A DNA stretch of 34,127 bases from Alphaproteobacteria bacterium (GTDB lineage Bacteria > Pseudomonadota > Alphaproteobacteria > Rhizobiales > Rhizobiaceae): the NCBI GenBank assembly GCA_024280375.1, contig JAJRQF010000091.1, positions 1-34,127 of the forward strand, read 5' to 3'. The notes under the pieces were generated by a model. That model was not told the origin of the DNA and did not search any database. It was given only the letters and a program-made list of their open reading frames with translations. Position 1 is the stretch's first letter. Each line of letters opens with the position of its first letter. The translations under genes were made by a program, and so were the position numbers. Shown here piece by piece: positions 16,852 to 24,324 of the stretch.

Positions 16852-18159
16852 TCACCCCAACACTGAAAAACTTGATTCCTCATTGATTTTTCGATTACGG
16901 GAATAGAACCCCACATCAATATCACGCTGCAAATAGGGCAAGGTGAATTGCAGCGGCGTCTCATCGTGATCATTGCCATTCTCGCAATATTCAATCAGCG
17001 CGGCCATCATTTTTCCGGCAATCGGGGCGTTCTTATATTGATTGCCGCTGGAACCGCAGGCCATGTAAAATCCGGGTAATTGCGATTTATCATAGATCGG
17101 TATCCAATCGGTTGAGGCATCGTATAAATCGACCACGCCTTTGGTCTTTTGCGGTATGCCAAGGCTCGGCACCCGTTGGCCAAAACGCATGGCCTGGGTG
17201 GTCCATTGGTCGGTAAAATTGCGATCATAATTCACATCATCCTCAACCCAGTAATGCGGATCGCATTCCGGGTCTTCGCTGCCAATGAGAATATTATTGC
17301 CATGTTCCGGGCGGCAATAGCAGGCAATATCAGCGTCCGATACAATCAGGCCATTATTTTCAAAGTCAAACCCCTCGGGGGCCGGAACATGCACAACTTC
17401 CTGCCGCAATGGCCGGGTTTTTATCGTCATATCATCCAGAACACCGGCCATTTGATTAATTTTAGATGAGGCTGGCCCGGCAACATTAATCACCACGGGC
17501 GCATGCACTTCTTCGCCATCGGCAAAGCGCACACCCTTCACCCGCCCGTCTTGCTGCAATATCACGGCAACTTCTTTGCCGAGCAAAAATTCGCCCCCAT
17601 GCAATTTGGCCGCATCAGCCAGATTTTGAGCGGAAAGCGCCGGGTCGGTCACATAACCGGTTTTTGGCCAGAACACACCGCCCGACAATGTACCACCATT
17701 GGGTTTGCCAAAATCAGGATTATCTGAGGTCTTCGGCGGGGCAAAACTTTCCAGCGAGTAAATCGGCAGCTTTTCGATGATCTTTTCGGCAGACCATTCC
17801 TCCAGCGGGCAATCAAGCACGCGGCAATTCTCGATATGTTTTTGCAGATAGCCATTGGCTTCGGTTTTCATCACCAGACAGCCGGTCTCGCGATATTGCG
17901 CCAGATCGCGGCCATCGGGCAGGCCCAGATAATCCGCCCAATCACGCCAATAGTGATAGGCCTCCCAGGCAAATATTGTTCCATCAAAGGTGGAATAATG
18001 GGTGCGTATGATGGCGCAGGAACCAGAGGTTGAGCCGTGGCCGGACTGGCTATTTCGGTCAACATTGATGGTTTTCCAGCCCGCCTTGGCAAGCTCAAAG
18101 GCAATTGCCGTGCCGATTACACCGGCACCAATTATAATTGCATCTGTGGTTTTGGTCAT
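16852..18159 (-). CDS. FAD-dependent oxidoreductase, DAO family (sarcosine oxidase beta/glycine oxidase-like)
   Basis: The 435-residue flavoprotein has the N-terminal dinucleotide-binding motif GAGVIGTAIAFELA (11-24), the acidic ribose-binding residue in NVDRN and the DAO segment GHGSTSGSCAIIRTHYS. Near the C-terminus it has an FAD-closing motif (GFYMACGSSGNQYKNAPIAG), as in sarcosine oxidase beta and related secondary-amine or N-methyl amino acid oxidases. It likely oxidises an amine or amino acid with FAD. ATG 18159 follows a GAAAG ribosome-binding site. It is the first gene of a block running toward the Gfo/Idh/MocA gene. A dispersed repeat and tRNA-Ser lie just upstream. Confidence 0.88.
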   Translation of the reverse strand: MTKTTDAIIIGAGVIGTAIAFELAKAGWKTINVDRNSQSGHGSTSGSCAIIRTHYSTFDGTIFAWEAYHYWRDWADYLGLPDGRDLAQYRETGCLVMKTEANGYLQKHIENCRVLDCPLEEWSAEKIIEKLPIYSLESFAPPKTSDNPDFGKPNGGTLSGGVFWPKTGYVTDPALSAQNLADAAKLHGGEFLLGKEVAVILQQDGRVKGVRFADGEEVHAPVVINVAGPASSKINQMAGVLDDMTIKTRPLRQEVVHVPAPEGFDFENNGLIVSDADIACYCRPEHGNNILIGSEDPECDPHYWVEDDVNYDRNFTDQWTTQAMRFGQRVPSLGIPQKTKGVVDLYDASTDWIPIYDKSQLPGFYMACGSSGNQYKNAPIAGKMMAALIEYCENGNDHDETPLQFTLPYLQRDIDVGFYSRNRKINEESSFSVLG

Positions 18160-18184
18160 TGCATTACTTTCAAATCCGGCGAAT

Positions 18185-18336
18185 CCTAGAACGATCCCAT
18201 CTAAAGATGAATCGCTCTAGATTATTTTTGCTCACGGCTAATCGGGCTTGCGCCCGACCTCCGCGAGGGCGGTGCATAAGCACCGGCCCACTCTTCGTGG
18301 CCTGACTGCTTCCATGTAATCAGGAAAGAGTCTAGG
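18185..18336. repeat. Dispersed structured intergenic repeat, copy 1
   Basis: This 152-bp element is bounded by CCTAGA and TCTAGG and is built of consecutive hairpins: CTAGAACGAT pairing with ATCGCTCTAG, TCGGGC with GCCCGA, GGTGC with GCACC, and a GGCC/GTGGCC arm. Bases 18258-18319 match 30904-30965 (copy 2) at 58 of 62 positions. It lies upstream of the DAO flavoprotein gene and downstream of tRNA-Ser on the minus strand. Confidence 0.85.
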
Positions 18337-18385
18337 CGCAAATTTGCGGGTATGTTTCAAGACTTAGATTGTAATGGCGATGGTT

Positions 18386-18551
18386 AGCAGGTCAATGCCT
18401 GCTCGATTGGAACAGCGAACGCAGGTGAATTGCCGTGAGATTAAAAAATGGCGGAGTTGGAGGGTGAAACTTCGAACTTCAGTCATAGCAGCACAAGTGC
18501 TGCCGGGCGGTCAGCCCGTCCCATCGGAGACTAGAGCAGACACAACGTGTC
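18386..18551. repeat. Hairpin-rich non-coding stretch beside tRNA-Ser
   Basis: Four short perfect stem-loops follow each other: AGCAGG/CCTGCT (18386-18403), GCAGCAC/GTGCTGC (18488-18503), CGGGC/GCCCG (18504-18518) and GACAC/GTGTC (18539-18551). The last lies 23 bp past the 3' end of tRNA-Ser on the minus strand and could help end its transcript. No gene is seen between 18337 and 18574. Confidence 0.55.
18434..18456. repeat. Direct repeat of the tRNA-Ser 3' end and flank
   Basis: CGTGAGATTAAAAAATGGCGGAG at 18434-18453 onward (23 bp to 18456) repeats CGTGAGATCAAGTATGGCGG at 18561-18580 plus AG, with few changes. The second copy covers the last bases of tRNA-Ser, including the CCA end. Such 3'-end copies are the footprint left by integrases that use tRNA genes, though only about 100 bp lies between the copies here. 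Confidence 0.5.
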
Positions 18552-18574
18552 AGCGATTGTCGTGAGATCAAGTA

Positions 18575-18664
18575 TGGCGGAGAGACAGGGATTCGAACCC
18601 TGGAGACGGTTACCCGCCTACACGCTTTCCAAGCGTGCGCCTTCGACCACTCGGCCACCTCTCC
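18575..18664 (-). tRNA. tRNA-Ser (anticodon GGA)
   Basis: A 90-nt class II tRNA. The acceptor stem starts GGAGAGG and pairs with TCTCTCC near the 3' end, followed by discriminator G and an encoded CCA. The anticodon stem CACGC/GCGTG encloses loop TTGGAAA, giving anticodon GGA (reads UCC/UCU). A long variable arm and the T-loop GGTTCGAATCC are present, as expected for tRNA-Ser. It sits on the minus strand between the dispersed repeat and the exported hydrolase gene. Confidence 0.97.
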
Positions 18665-18912
18665 GTTATTGCTGCAAATAAATCACAAGCAGGCATCGAC
18701 TACCCGATCTTGAATGAGAAATCCACCGCAAAATTTAGAACATTTAAAATCATATGCGGCCCACCGGTAATTTAGATACTGAATCCATCAGTAAAACTCG
18801 TCCGCAACCCACATGTAGGGAAACATAATATCGAATTTTACACTTTCCAGATCGCCGCATAGTCCCATTAATTGAATCAAGACCATCTACCTGGGATGAC
18901 TTCTCAAACGTA

Positions 18913-18941
18913 AACCCGCACCAGAAAAACTGATACGGGTT
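18913..18941 (-). terminator. Probable terminator of the hydrolase operon
   Basis: A 12-bp stem (arms 18913-18924 and 18930-18941, two G-U pairs in RNA read on the minus strand) closes a 5-nt loop and is followed by TTTACGTTTG. It begins 16 bp after the stop codon of the alpha/beta hydrolase. The T tract is short, so efficiency is uncertain. The rest of 18665-18956 shows no gene. Confidence 0.55.
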
Positions 18942-18956
18942 GGTTGAAATTACTGC

Positions 18957-19949
18957 TTATCGCTTCAGGTTTCCCAGAAAATTGTTCATTCGCGATGCGA
19001 TTTGCACACCAAATTCTTCTAATGCAAAATGCCCGGTATCAAGAATATGAAATTCGAGGTTTTTCAAATCTTTCTTATAGGGATGGGCACCTGCCTCCGG
19101 GAAAATTTGATCGTTCTTGCCCCACATCAACAATGTTGGGACCTGATATTTGCGAAACAGGGCCTGCCATTTGGGATATTCTGCCAAATTGGTCCCATAA
19201 TCTAAAAACAGCTCAAGTTGCACTTCCTGATTGCCCGGGCGGTCGAGTAAATATTGAACGTGCCAGTAATTATCCGGGTTGATGTTTTCCGGCTTTTGGG
19301 TGCCATGGGTGAACTGCCATTTTGTTGCACCCATTTTCAAAAAACCGCGCAGTTTGTCGCCATTTTCTTTCGATGGATTGGCCCAATATGCTTTGATCGG
19401 TTGCCAGAATTTCTGCAAGCCTTCCTCGTAGGCATTGCCATTTTGAATGATAAAGCCGGAGACTCTTTCTGGATCTTTTGCAAACATCCGGTATCCGACA
19501 GGCGCACCATAATCCATCAGATATACAGAATATTTTCCGACTTTTTTACGATTCAGCAGCGTTGTCATCATTCCTGCAATTTTTTCAAATGAATACTCGA
19601 AATCTTTAGCCAGCGGCATATCAGATGCACCAAATCCCGGATAATCTGGCGCGATCACGTGAAACTTCTTTGACAATCGAGGGATTAAATTTCGAAACAT
19701 ATGAGAGGAGGTTGGGAAACCATGCAGCAATAGAATAGTCGGTTTTGTCGGGTCGCCAGCCTCCCTATATGCAATTTTTATACCTTCAATAGTCTCATGA
19801 CGATACTGAACATTTGTGTTAATTTGGCTGGTTACTTGTACCGGAACCGATGTGCTGGCGGCCAAAGGGTTAACAGGAACCATCATTGGACCGGCAAAAG
19901 CCATCGCCAGTACGCTAGCGCCGGCGATTGTTTCAAGTGTTTTATTCAT
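18957..19949 (-). CDS. Exported alpha/beta hydrolase (haloalkane dehalogenase/epoxide hydrolase-like fold)
   Basis: This 330-residue protein has an N-terminal signal sequence (MNKT, hydrophobic 8-24, Ala-rich LAAST near 30), so it is probably periplasmic. It has the oxyanion motif LLLHGFPTSSH (74-83), an aspartate nucleophile in LMDYGAPVG (D146), a catalytic acid in WGKNDQIF (D280) and the catalytic histidine in DTGHFALE (H307). An Asp nucleophile marks the dehalogenase/epoxide hydrolase branch. The residue after it is Tyr, not the halide-binding Trp of classical dehalogenases. It is the last of three genes that appear controlled by the neighbouring tetR. Substrate unknown. Confidence 0.87.
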   Translation of the reverse strand: MNKTLETIAGASVLAMAFAGPMMVPVNPLAASTSVPVQVTSQINTNVQYRHETIEGIKIAYREAGDPTKPTILLLHGFPTSSHMFRNLIPRLSKKFHVIAPDYPGFGASDMPLAKDFEYSFEKIAGMMTTLLNRKKVGKYSVYLMDYGAPVGYRMFAKDPERVSGFIIQNGNAYEEGLQKFWQPIKAYWANPSKENGDKLRGFLKMGATKWQFTHGTQKPENINPDNYWHVQYLLDRPGNQEVQLELFLDYGTNLAEYPKWQALFRKYQVPTLLMWGKNDQIFPEAGAHPYKKDLKNLEFHILDTGHFALEEFGVQIASRMNNFLGNLKR

Positions 19950-19999
19950 AGTATTTCCAATACTGCTTAGAGGTTTTTACGAGGGGTGATGGGGTGAAA

Positions 20000-20620
20000 T
20001 TACGCAAGGAATTCTTTCAAGGACTTGTTTTCCTCCTGAAGCGCCGCAATTTGCTGATGCAACGGAGCCAGGTGAGGTTGAAATTCCTTCACCGTTAGCC
20101 TTTGGGGGATGTGTTGAGGGCAATTCCAATCAAATGCATCAACTTTGATGATTACCGCGCGTTCGGGCAGGCCGCGATATTCCGGCATCTGAAGTGAAGA
20201 TACGAGCGCGGGATCGCTTTCTTTTTCAATAAGCCTCGCCTGCCCCCAGAGTTTCAAACGGCGACGGTTTGGATAATCCATCAAAATCAAAGACATTCGA
20301 TTGCTATCGACGAGGTTTCCAGCGCTAATATATTGACGATTGCCGCGAAAGTCTGCGTAGGCAATCGTAGTTTCATCAAGAACTTTGAGAAAGCCCGCCG
20401 GCCCGCCGCGAAACTGGACATAGGGCCAGCCAGAACTCGATATGGTTGCCTGATAAAATCCATCACGGGCGAGAATAAAGGCGCATTCAGACGCACCCAG
20501 CCGATCGCCACGCTCAATATCTGGTTCCAAAAATGTTGCATTCCAATCCACCGACCCGTTGTGTTTTTGAGCCTTAAGCACCGAGGGGGTAAAGGCAATT
20601 TCTGAAAATGCACGAGGCAT
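20000..20620 (-). CDS. Pyridoxamine 5'-phosphate oxidase-fold FMN-binding protein
   Basis: The 206-residue protein has the split-barrel PNPOx fold pattern: FILARDGFYQATISSSGWPYVQFRGGP (start of strand pair near 47-73), AYADFRGNRQYIS and NRRRLKLWGQARLIE. This is typical of flavin-binding PNPOx-like proteins rather than true PdxH. A C-terminal helix rich in Gln/Glu (LHQQIAALQEENKSLKEFLA) looks like a coiled coil. An excellent AAGGAG ribosome-binding site precedes ATG 20620. It lies 27 bp after the DUF1348 gene and 50 bp before the hydrolase, so it is the middle gene of the operon. It may bind FMN or F420 and reduce a small molecule. Confidence 0.85.
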   Translation of the reverse strand: MPRAFSEIAFTPSVLKAQKHNGSVDWNATFLEPDIERGDRLGASECAFILARDGFYQATISSSGWPYVQFRGGPAGFLKVLDETTIAYADFRGNRQYISAGNLVDSNRMSLILMDYPNRRRLKLWGQARLIEKESDPALVSSLQMPEYRGLPERAVIIKVDAFDWNCPQHIPQRLTVKEFQPHLAPLHQQIAALQEENKSLKEFLA

Positions 20621-20647
20621 GATATTCTCCTTTTGATCAGCGAAATG

Positions 20648-21112
20648 TTACAGGCCAAGTTCGCTTAGACCCGGATGGTCATTGGGGCGAATGCCCAACG
20701 GCCAGTGAAATTTACGTTGCATTTCTAAAATCGGCAGGTCGTTAATGCTGGCGATACGATGCGCCATTAATCCAACGTCATCGAACTCCCAGTTTTCATT
20801 TCCATAGGAACGAAACCAGTTGCCTTCTGCATTGTGCCATTCATAGGCAAAGCGCACTGCGATGCGATTTTCTCCAAATGCCCACAACTCCTTGATCAGC
20901 CGATAATCAAGTTCGCGTTGCCATTTTCTGGTCAAGAACGCCTCGATTTCATCGCGACCGGATAGAAACTCAGAACGATTGCGCCATCTGCTGTTTACAC
21001 TATATGCCAACGCAATTTTTGCAGGATCTTGACCATTCCAGCCATCTTCGGCGGTGCGAACCTTAATGTGTGCTGTCTTTACCGAAAATGGCGGAAAGGG
21101 AGGACGGGGCAT
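20648..21112 (-). CDS. DUF1348 protein (NTF2/SnoaL-like fold)
   Basis: The 154-residue protein matches DUF1348: [10 protein letters not shown] start, [54 protein letters not shown] and a C-terminal RKFHWPLG. The fold is NTF2-like; function is unassigned, with small-molecule binding or isomerisation seen in relatives. I chose ATG 21112; the frame extends upstream only to a TTG at 21118. It is the first gene of the hydrolase operon and starts 18 bp from a palindromic operator shared with the divergent tetR. Confidence 0.88.
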   Translation of the reverse strand: MPRPPFPPFSVKTAHIKVRTAEDGWNGQDPAKIALAYSVNSRWRNRSEFLSGRDEIEAFLTRKWQRELDYRLIKELWAFGENRIAVRFAYEWHNAEGNWFRSYGNENWEFDDVGLMAHRIASINDLPILEMQRKFHWPLGIRPNDHPGLSELGL

Positions 21113-21129
21113 GGGCAAATTTCTAACTG

Positions 21130-21141
21130 TACCGATCTGTT
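21130..21141. promoter_or_regulatory. TetR operator-like site 1
   Basis: TACCGATCTGTT matches the shared palindrome TACCGATCGGTA at 10 of 12 positions. It lies 18 bp upstream of the DUF1348 start. Its centre is 32 bp from site 2, about three helical turns. Confidence 0.6.
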
Positions 21142-21161
21142 AACTTATAAATCAACAAATG

Positions 21162-21173
21162 GACCGATCGGTA
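21162..21173. promoter_or_regulatory. TetR operator-like site 2
   Basis: GACCGATCGGTA contains the perfect 10-bp palindrome ACCGATCGGT (21163-21172). It is the best of three related sites in the divergent region and is probably the main operator for the hydrolase operon. Confidence 0.7.
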
Positions 21174-21288
21174 CGCTTTGTCAACTGACTATTTTGAGAA
21201 TTTCACCGTATAGCCAAGTAAAATTGAAATCCATTTGATTTAATTGGATAAAATTCTACGAATTTGACAAACAATAATGGAGCCTATG

Positions 21289-21300
21289 TACTGATCGGTA
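21289..21300. promoter_or_regulatory. TetR operator-like site 3 (autoregulatory)
   Basis: TACTGATCGGTA matches the palindrome at 11 of 12 positions. It ends 14 bp before the tetR ATG and overlaps the region just upstream of its AAAGG ribosome-binding site, as expected for autorepression. Confidence 0.65.
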
Positions 21301-21314
21301 ATTAAAGGCAAACA

Positions 21315-21887
21315 ATGTGCCCTTCGAAACGTGATGAACTGCTACAAAAAGCTCTGAAAATATTTTATCGAGCTGGCTTTCACGCCACCGGCATGGATTT
21401 GTTTGCGGCAGAAACCGGTATTTCAAAAACGTCGATGTATAAGTATTTTCGTACCAAGGAAGACCTTATACTGGCGGTTTTACGGCCTCGGGATGAAAAC
21501 TTTCGCAACTGATTCATCCGCCGGATAGAACAATGTGCTGATCAACCAAGAGATCAATTGATCGCAATGTTTGATGTTCTTGCCAACTGGTTTGCTGATC
21601 CGGAATTTAGAAGCTGCATGTTCATCAAGGCGTCATCGGGATATCAGGATTCCGATGATCCGATTTACATGCAGTCCGGTGAGCATAAACGCCTGCTGTT
21701 TGTTTATACGCGCGAACTTGCCACGAAAGCCGGGGCAAAGTACCCGAAAATGCTGGCCCAACAATTGATGCTATTAAAAGAAGGGGCCATTGTTACGGCG
21801 CATATTGGTTATTCAAACGATCCGGCAGGCGATGCAAAAACCGCCGCCATTTCGCTGATTGATCATGCATTGGGAACAAATTCCTGA
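21315..21887 (+). pseudogene. TetR/AcrR-family regulator interrupted by an in-frame TGA
   Basis: The frame encodes a TetR N-terminal helix-turn-helix (residues 1-50; GFHATGMDLFAAETGISKTS, then MYKYFRTKEDL) up to RDENFRN. A single TGA at 21510-21512 interrupts it. The same frame then continues without further stops as FIRRIEQCADQPRDQLIAMF, then DVLANWFADPEFRSCMFI and on to ALGTNS. Ignoring the TGA, the protein is 190 residues, normal for TetR. In relatives the residue after FRN is usually Trp, so TGG to TGA is the simplest change. The 65-residue product lacks the dimerisation domain and would not function. It is divergent from the three-gene hydrolase operon and its ATG follows AAAGG. Confidence 0.88.
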
Positions 21888-21899
21888 CCCAAACTACAA

Positions 21900-23462
21900 T
21901 CAACCGGACATATCATTCTTTGGCAGGCAGATATTAAAATCCGCACGCAATTCTTCATCGAGCTGCGGGGAAATATATTCGGGGAAATACTCGGCAAGAA
22001 TACGTCGTTTTTCTTCGATCGCGAGATTGATGATGTCAGGTTTTTTCGCTTCCACCCATTCCTTCGGGCTCATTCTATTCCCCAATACAGGATAGAGATA
22101 TTCGCTTTCCATCAATGACAGGGTTTGTTGATGGCCAAGAAAATGCACCGGCCCTTCGGTGCAGACATTGCGCATGGTTTCCACCGACAAGGTGTCCTGA
22201 TTTACTTCAATACCGCGAATACAGCGCAAGGCTTGACCCAATATATCGTTGTCGATGATCAAACTTTCCAGGCAAAAGCCCATCAGCGAGCCATGCATAC
22301 CGGCTGCCTCATATATAAGATTGCTGCCGGAAAGCCCGGCCATTACGGTGGTGATCCCCTTTTCATAGCCTGACTGGATGTCCGGCATTTTTGCGTCACT
22401 CATGCCCGCAGCCGCCCCATTAGGCAGATCGTAATAAAGCGCCATTTGGCCACAGGCGGCAGATAAAAGCGACTGCTCGCCGGAACCACCGGACATCGCA
22501 CCGGTGCGCAGATCCGATACAAAGGGCCAGGCACCAAAAATTGCCGGATGGCCCGGCGAAATGGCGTTAACGTAAACAAGCCCCGCCAAAACTTCGGCCA
22601 TCGCCTGCACGACGGAACCGGCAACTGCGGCCGGAGATGTTGCGCCCGCCTGACCGGCAGACAAAAGCAAAACAGGAATGCCGGCCCGCACACAACCCTC
22701 AAGCACATCGCAGGCATCTTCGGCAAAACGCAGCGGTGGCACGACAAAGCAGCACGACATGGAAACAAACGGTCGGGCGCGAAAGGCCTCTTCTCCGCCT
22801 GCAACTTTGTAAATCATATCAATGACGGGTTCGATATTTTCCGGAAAAGAAATACTGCTGCCTATGTGCTTCTTTGTGCCGGCAAAACAGGCATAGAGCG
22901 TGTTAATATCAAGATCGAGAGCGTTCTCCATATCGCGCGCCACCATTGGCCGCTGGAAAAAATGAATATTATCCTGCACATCAACAATGCGGGCAGCATC
23001 ATAAATATCTTTCAGATAACTTTCCCGATATTCATTTTTCTCCACATCCACCACATGAACGGCGGCACCGGCGGTTCCAAAATGCACCTTTGATCCCAAG
23101 GGGTGAATATCGTGTTTTGGGTCGCGCCCGCAAAGCACAAAATCCCGATTTGCATCGGCAATTACCTGTTTCACCAGCGCGCGCGGGAAACGCAATCGCT
23201 CATCATCGCCATAGATCGCGCCAACGCTTGTACAATGTTTGATACAGCCCGGCGTTGCCAGTGACAGCCCGATATTTTCCAACACATCCAATACGGCTTC
23301 ATGGATTTGCTCAATTTCCGACGGCGATAACGGCTGATATCGACCGCTGGACATGCCCATTTTTACCGGTTTGATTGCATCGGCAAGCGGTGCGGCGCGC
23401 ATTGCATGACGGGCGGCTCGCCCGCCCGAACGACGGGAACGTGTTGGTGCTGGCTCGTTCAT
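21900..23462 (-). CDS. MttB-family (trimethylamine/betaine) methyltransferase, non-pyrrolysine type
   Basis: The 520-residue protein belongs to the MTTB superfamily. Visible family features are YQPLSPSEIEQIHEAVLDVL near 43-62, VHFGTAGAAVHVVD, FQRPMVARD, the SSISFPENIEPVIDM segment, LLLSAGQAGATSPA and GGSGEQSLLSAACGQ. The frame is uninterrupted, with no in-frame amber, so it is not a pyrrolysine enzyme. Non-Pyl members transfer a methyl group from glycine betaine, proline betaine, carnitine and similar compounds to a corrinoid protein. No corrinoid-binding gene is in this window. The start at 23462 follows GGGAG. It closes a co-directional cluster and ends 12 bp from the convergent tetR remnant. 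The basic, Arg-rich N-terminus (RSRRSGGRAARHAMR) is unusual. Confidence 0.9.
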   Translation of the reverse strand: MNEPAPTRSRRSGGRAARHAMRAAPLADAIKPVKMGMSSGRYQPLSPSEIEQIHEAVLDVLENIGLSLATPGCIKHCTSVGAIYGDDERLRFPRALVKQVIADANRDFVLCGRDPKHDIHPLGSKVHFGTAGAAVHVVDVEKNEYRESYLKDIYDAARIVDVQDNIHFFQRPMVARDMENALDLDINTLYACFAGTKKHIGSSISFPENIEPVIDMIYKVAGGEEAFRARPFVSMSCCFVVPPLRFAEDACDVLEGCVRAGIPVLLLSAGQAGATSPAAVAGSVVQAMAEVLAGLVYVNAISPGHPAIFGAWPFVSDLRTGAMSGGSGEQSLLSAACGQMALYYDLPNGAAAGMSDAKMPDIQSGYEKGITTVMAGLSGSNLIYEAAGMHGSLMGFCLESLIIDNDILGQALRCIRGIEVNQDTLSVETMRNVCTEGPVHFLGHQQTLSLMESEYLYPVLGNRMSPKEWVEAKKPDIINLAIEEKRRILAEYFPEYISPQLDEELRADFNICLPKNDMSG

Positions 23463-23494
23463 GTGTATTCTCCCGGTTATTTAAGTTGGTTTCG

Positions 23495-24322
23495 TCAGGT
23501 GCTGCCTTTTTCAATCAATTTCTCAACTTCATCGCCACTTATAGAATGGCCCAGGGGCGAGAAATCACCCTCGTTCAACATGGCGGATACGCTGTCTAAA
23601 ATTGTGCGATGGGTGGCGCGCGCAATCGCAGAACCAAGGCTGATGCGGCGCACACCGGCATCGGCAAATTCTGAATAATTGTATTTAACAAACGGGCCTG
23701 CAGCCAGCGCATTGACCGGCACGGATACGGCGTCACATAGCCGTTTTATATCGGCCATTGAGGGTGGAATGGGCACATAGACCGCGTCGACACCGGCATT
23801 TTCAAAGGCAATAACGCGGGCGATTGCCTCATCCATATCATAGGCACCAAGCATGACACCGTCGGCGCGAGCGGTGAAAACAAATGGCTGATCAAGGCTG
23901 TTTGCGGCATCGGCAGCAGCCTTGACGCGCTCCACTGCCAGATCAAATGGATAGGATAATTCATCCTGCCGCATGGTGGTATCTTCAATCGAACAGCCGG
24001 AAAGCCCTGCCTCTGCCGCAAGTCTAATGGTTTCGGCCACCACATCTGGTGCATCGCCATAGCCATTTTCCAGATCACCATTTACCGGTAGCGGCGTGGC
24101 GCGCACAATATCACTTGCATGGGCCAGGGCCTCTTCACGCGAAACGTGGCCCATATCCTTTTTACCAAGGGTAAAGGCATGGCCGGAACTGGTGGTCGCC
24201 AGCGCCTTGGCACCAAGCGCTGCCATCATCTGCGCCGAACCAATATCCCACGGATTGGGCATGATAAAGCACCCCTCCTCATGCATTTTGGCAAAGGCTT
24301 TATGTCGCTCTAACAGGTTCAT
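23495..24322 (-). CDS. Isocitrate lyase/PEP mutase-superfamily protein
   Basis: The 275-residue TIM-barrel protein has the superfamily pattern: CFIMPNPWDIGSAQMMAALG (18-37), ALATTSSGHAFTLG, the metal-site motif NGDLENGYGD (near 80-90), CSIEDT and ARADG. The KxCG motif of isocitrate lyase is absent, so it is nearer the oxaloacetate decarboxylase or PEP mutase-like subgroup, which cleaves or rearranges C-C or C-P bonds of 2-oxo acids. It starts 2 bp after the upstream dehydrogenase and is followed at 32 bp by the MttB gene, so it is inside the operon. Its role in N-methyl catabolism is not obvious. Confidence 0.85.
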   Translation of the reverse strand: MNLLERHKAFAKMHEEGCFIMPNPWDIGSAQMMAALGAKALATTSSGHAFTLGKKDMGHVSREEALAHASDIVRATPLPVNGDLENGYGDAPDVVAETIRLAAEAGLSGCSIEDTTMRQDELSYPFDLAVERVKAAADAANSLDQPFVFTARADGVMLGAYDMDEAIARVIAFENAGVDAVYVPIPPSMADIKRLCDAVSVPVNALAAGPFVKYNYSEFADAGVRRISLGSAIARATHRTILDSVSAMLNEGDFSPLGHSISGDEVEKLIEKGST

Positions 24323-24324
24323 GG

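Noticed and set aside
18185-18551. Possible CRISPR array or phage att island
   Set aside because: Repeats are short, differ from each other and are unevenly spaced; no spacers, cas genes or integrase are present.
18374-18565. 63-codon plus-strand reading frame beside tRNA-Ser
   Set aside because: It is made of hairpins and the tRNA-end repeat; no start signal or protein-like pattern.
21510-21512. Selenocysteine or pyrrolysine recoding at the tetR stop
   Set aside because: TGA with no SECIS-like fold seen and no known selenoprotein in this family; a Trp nonsense change explains it more simply.
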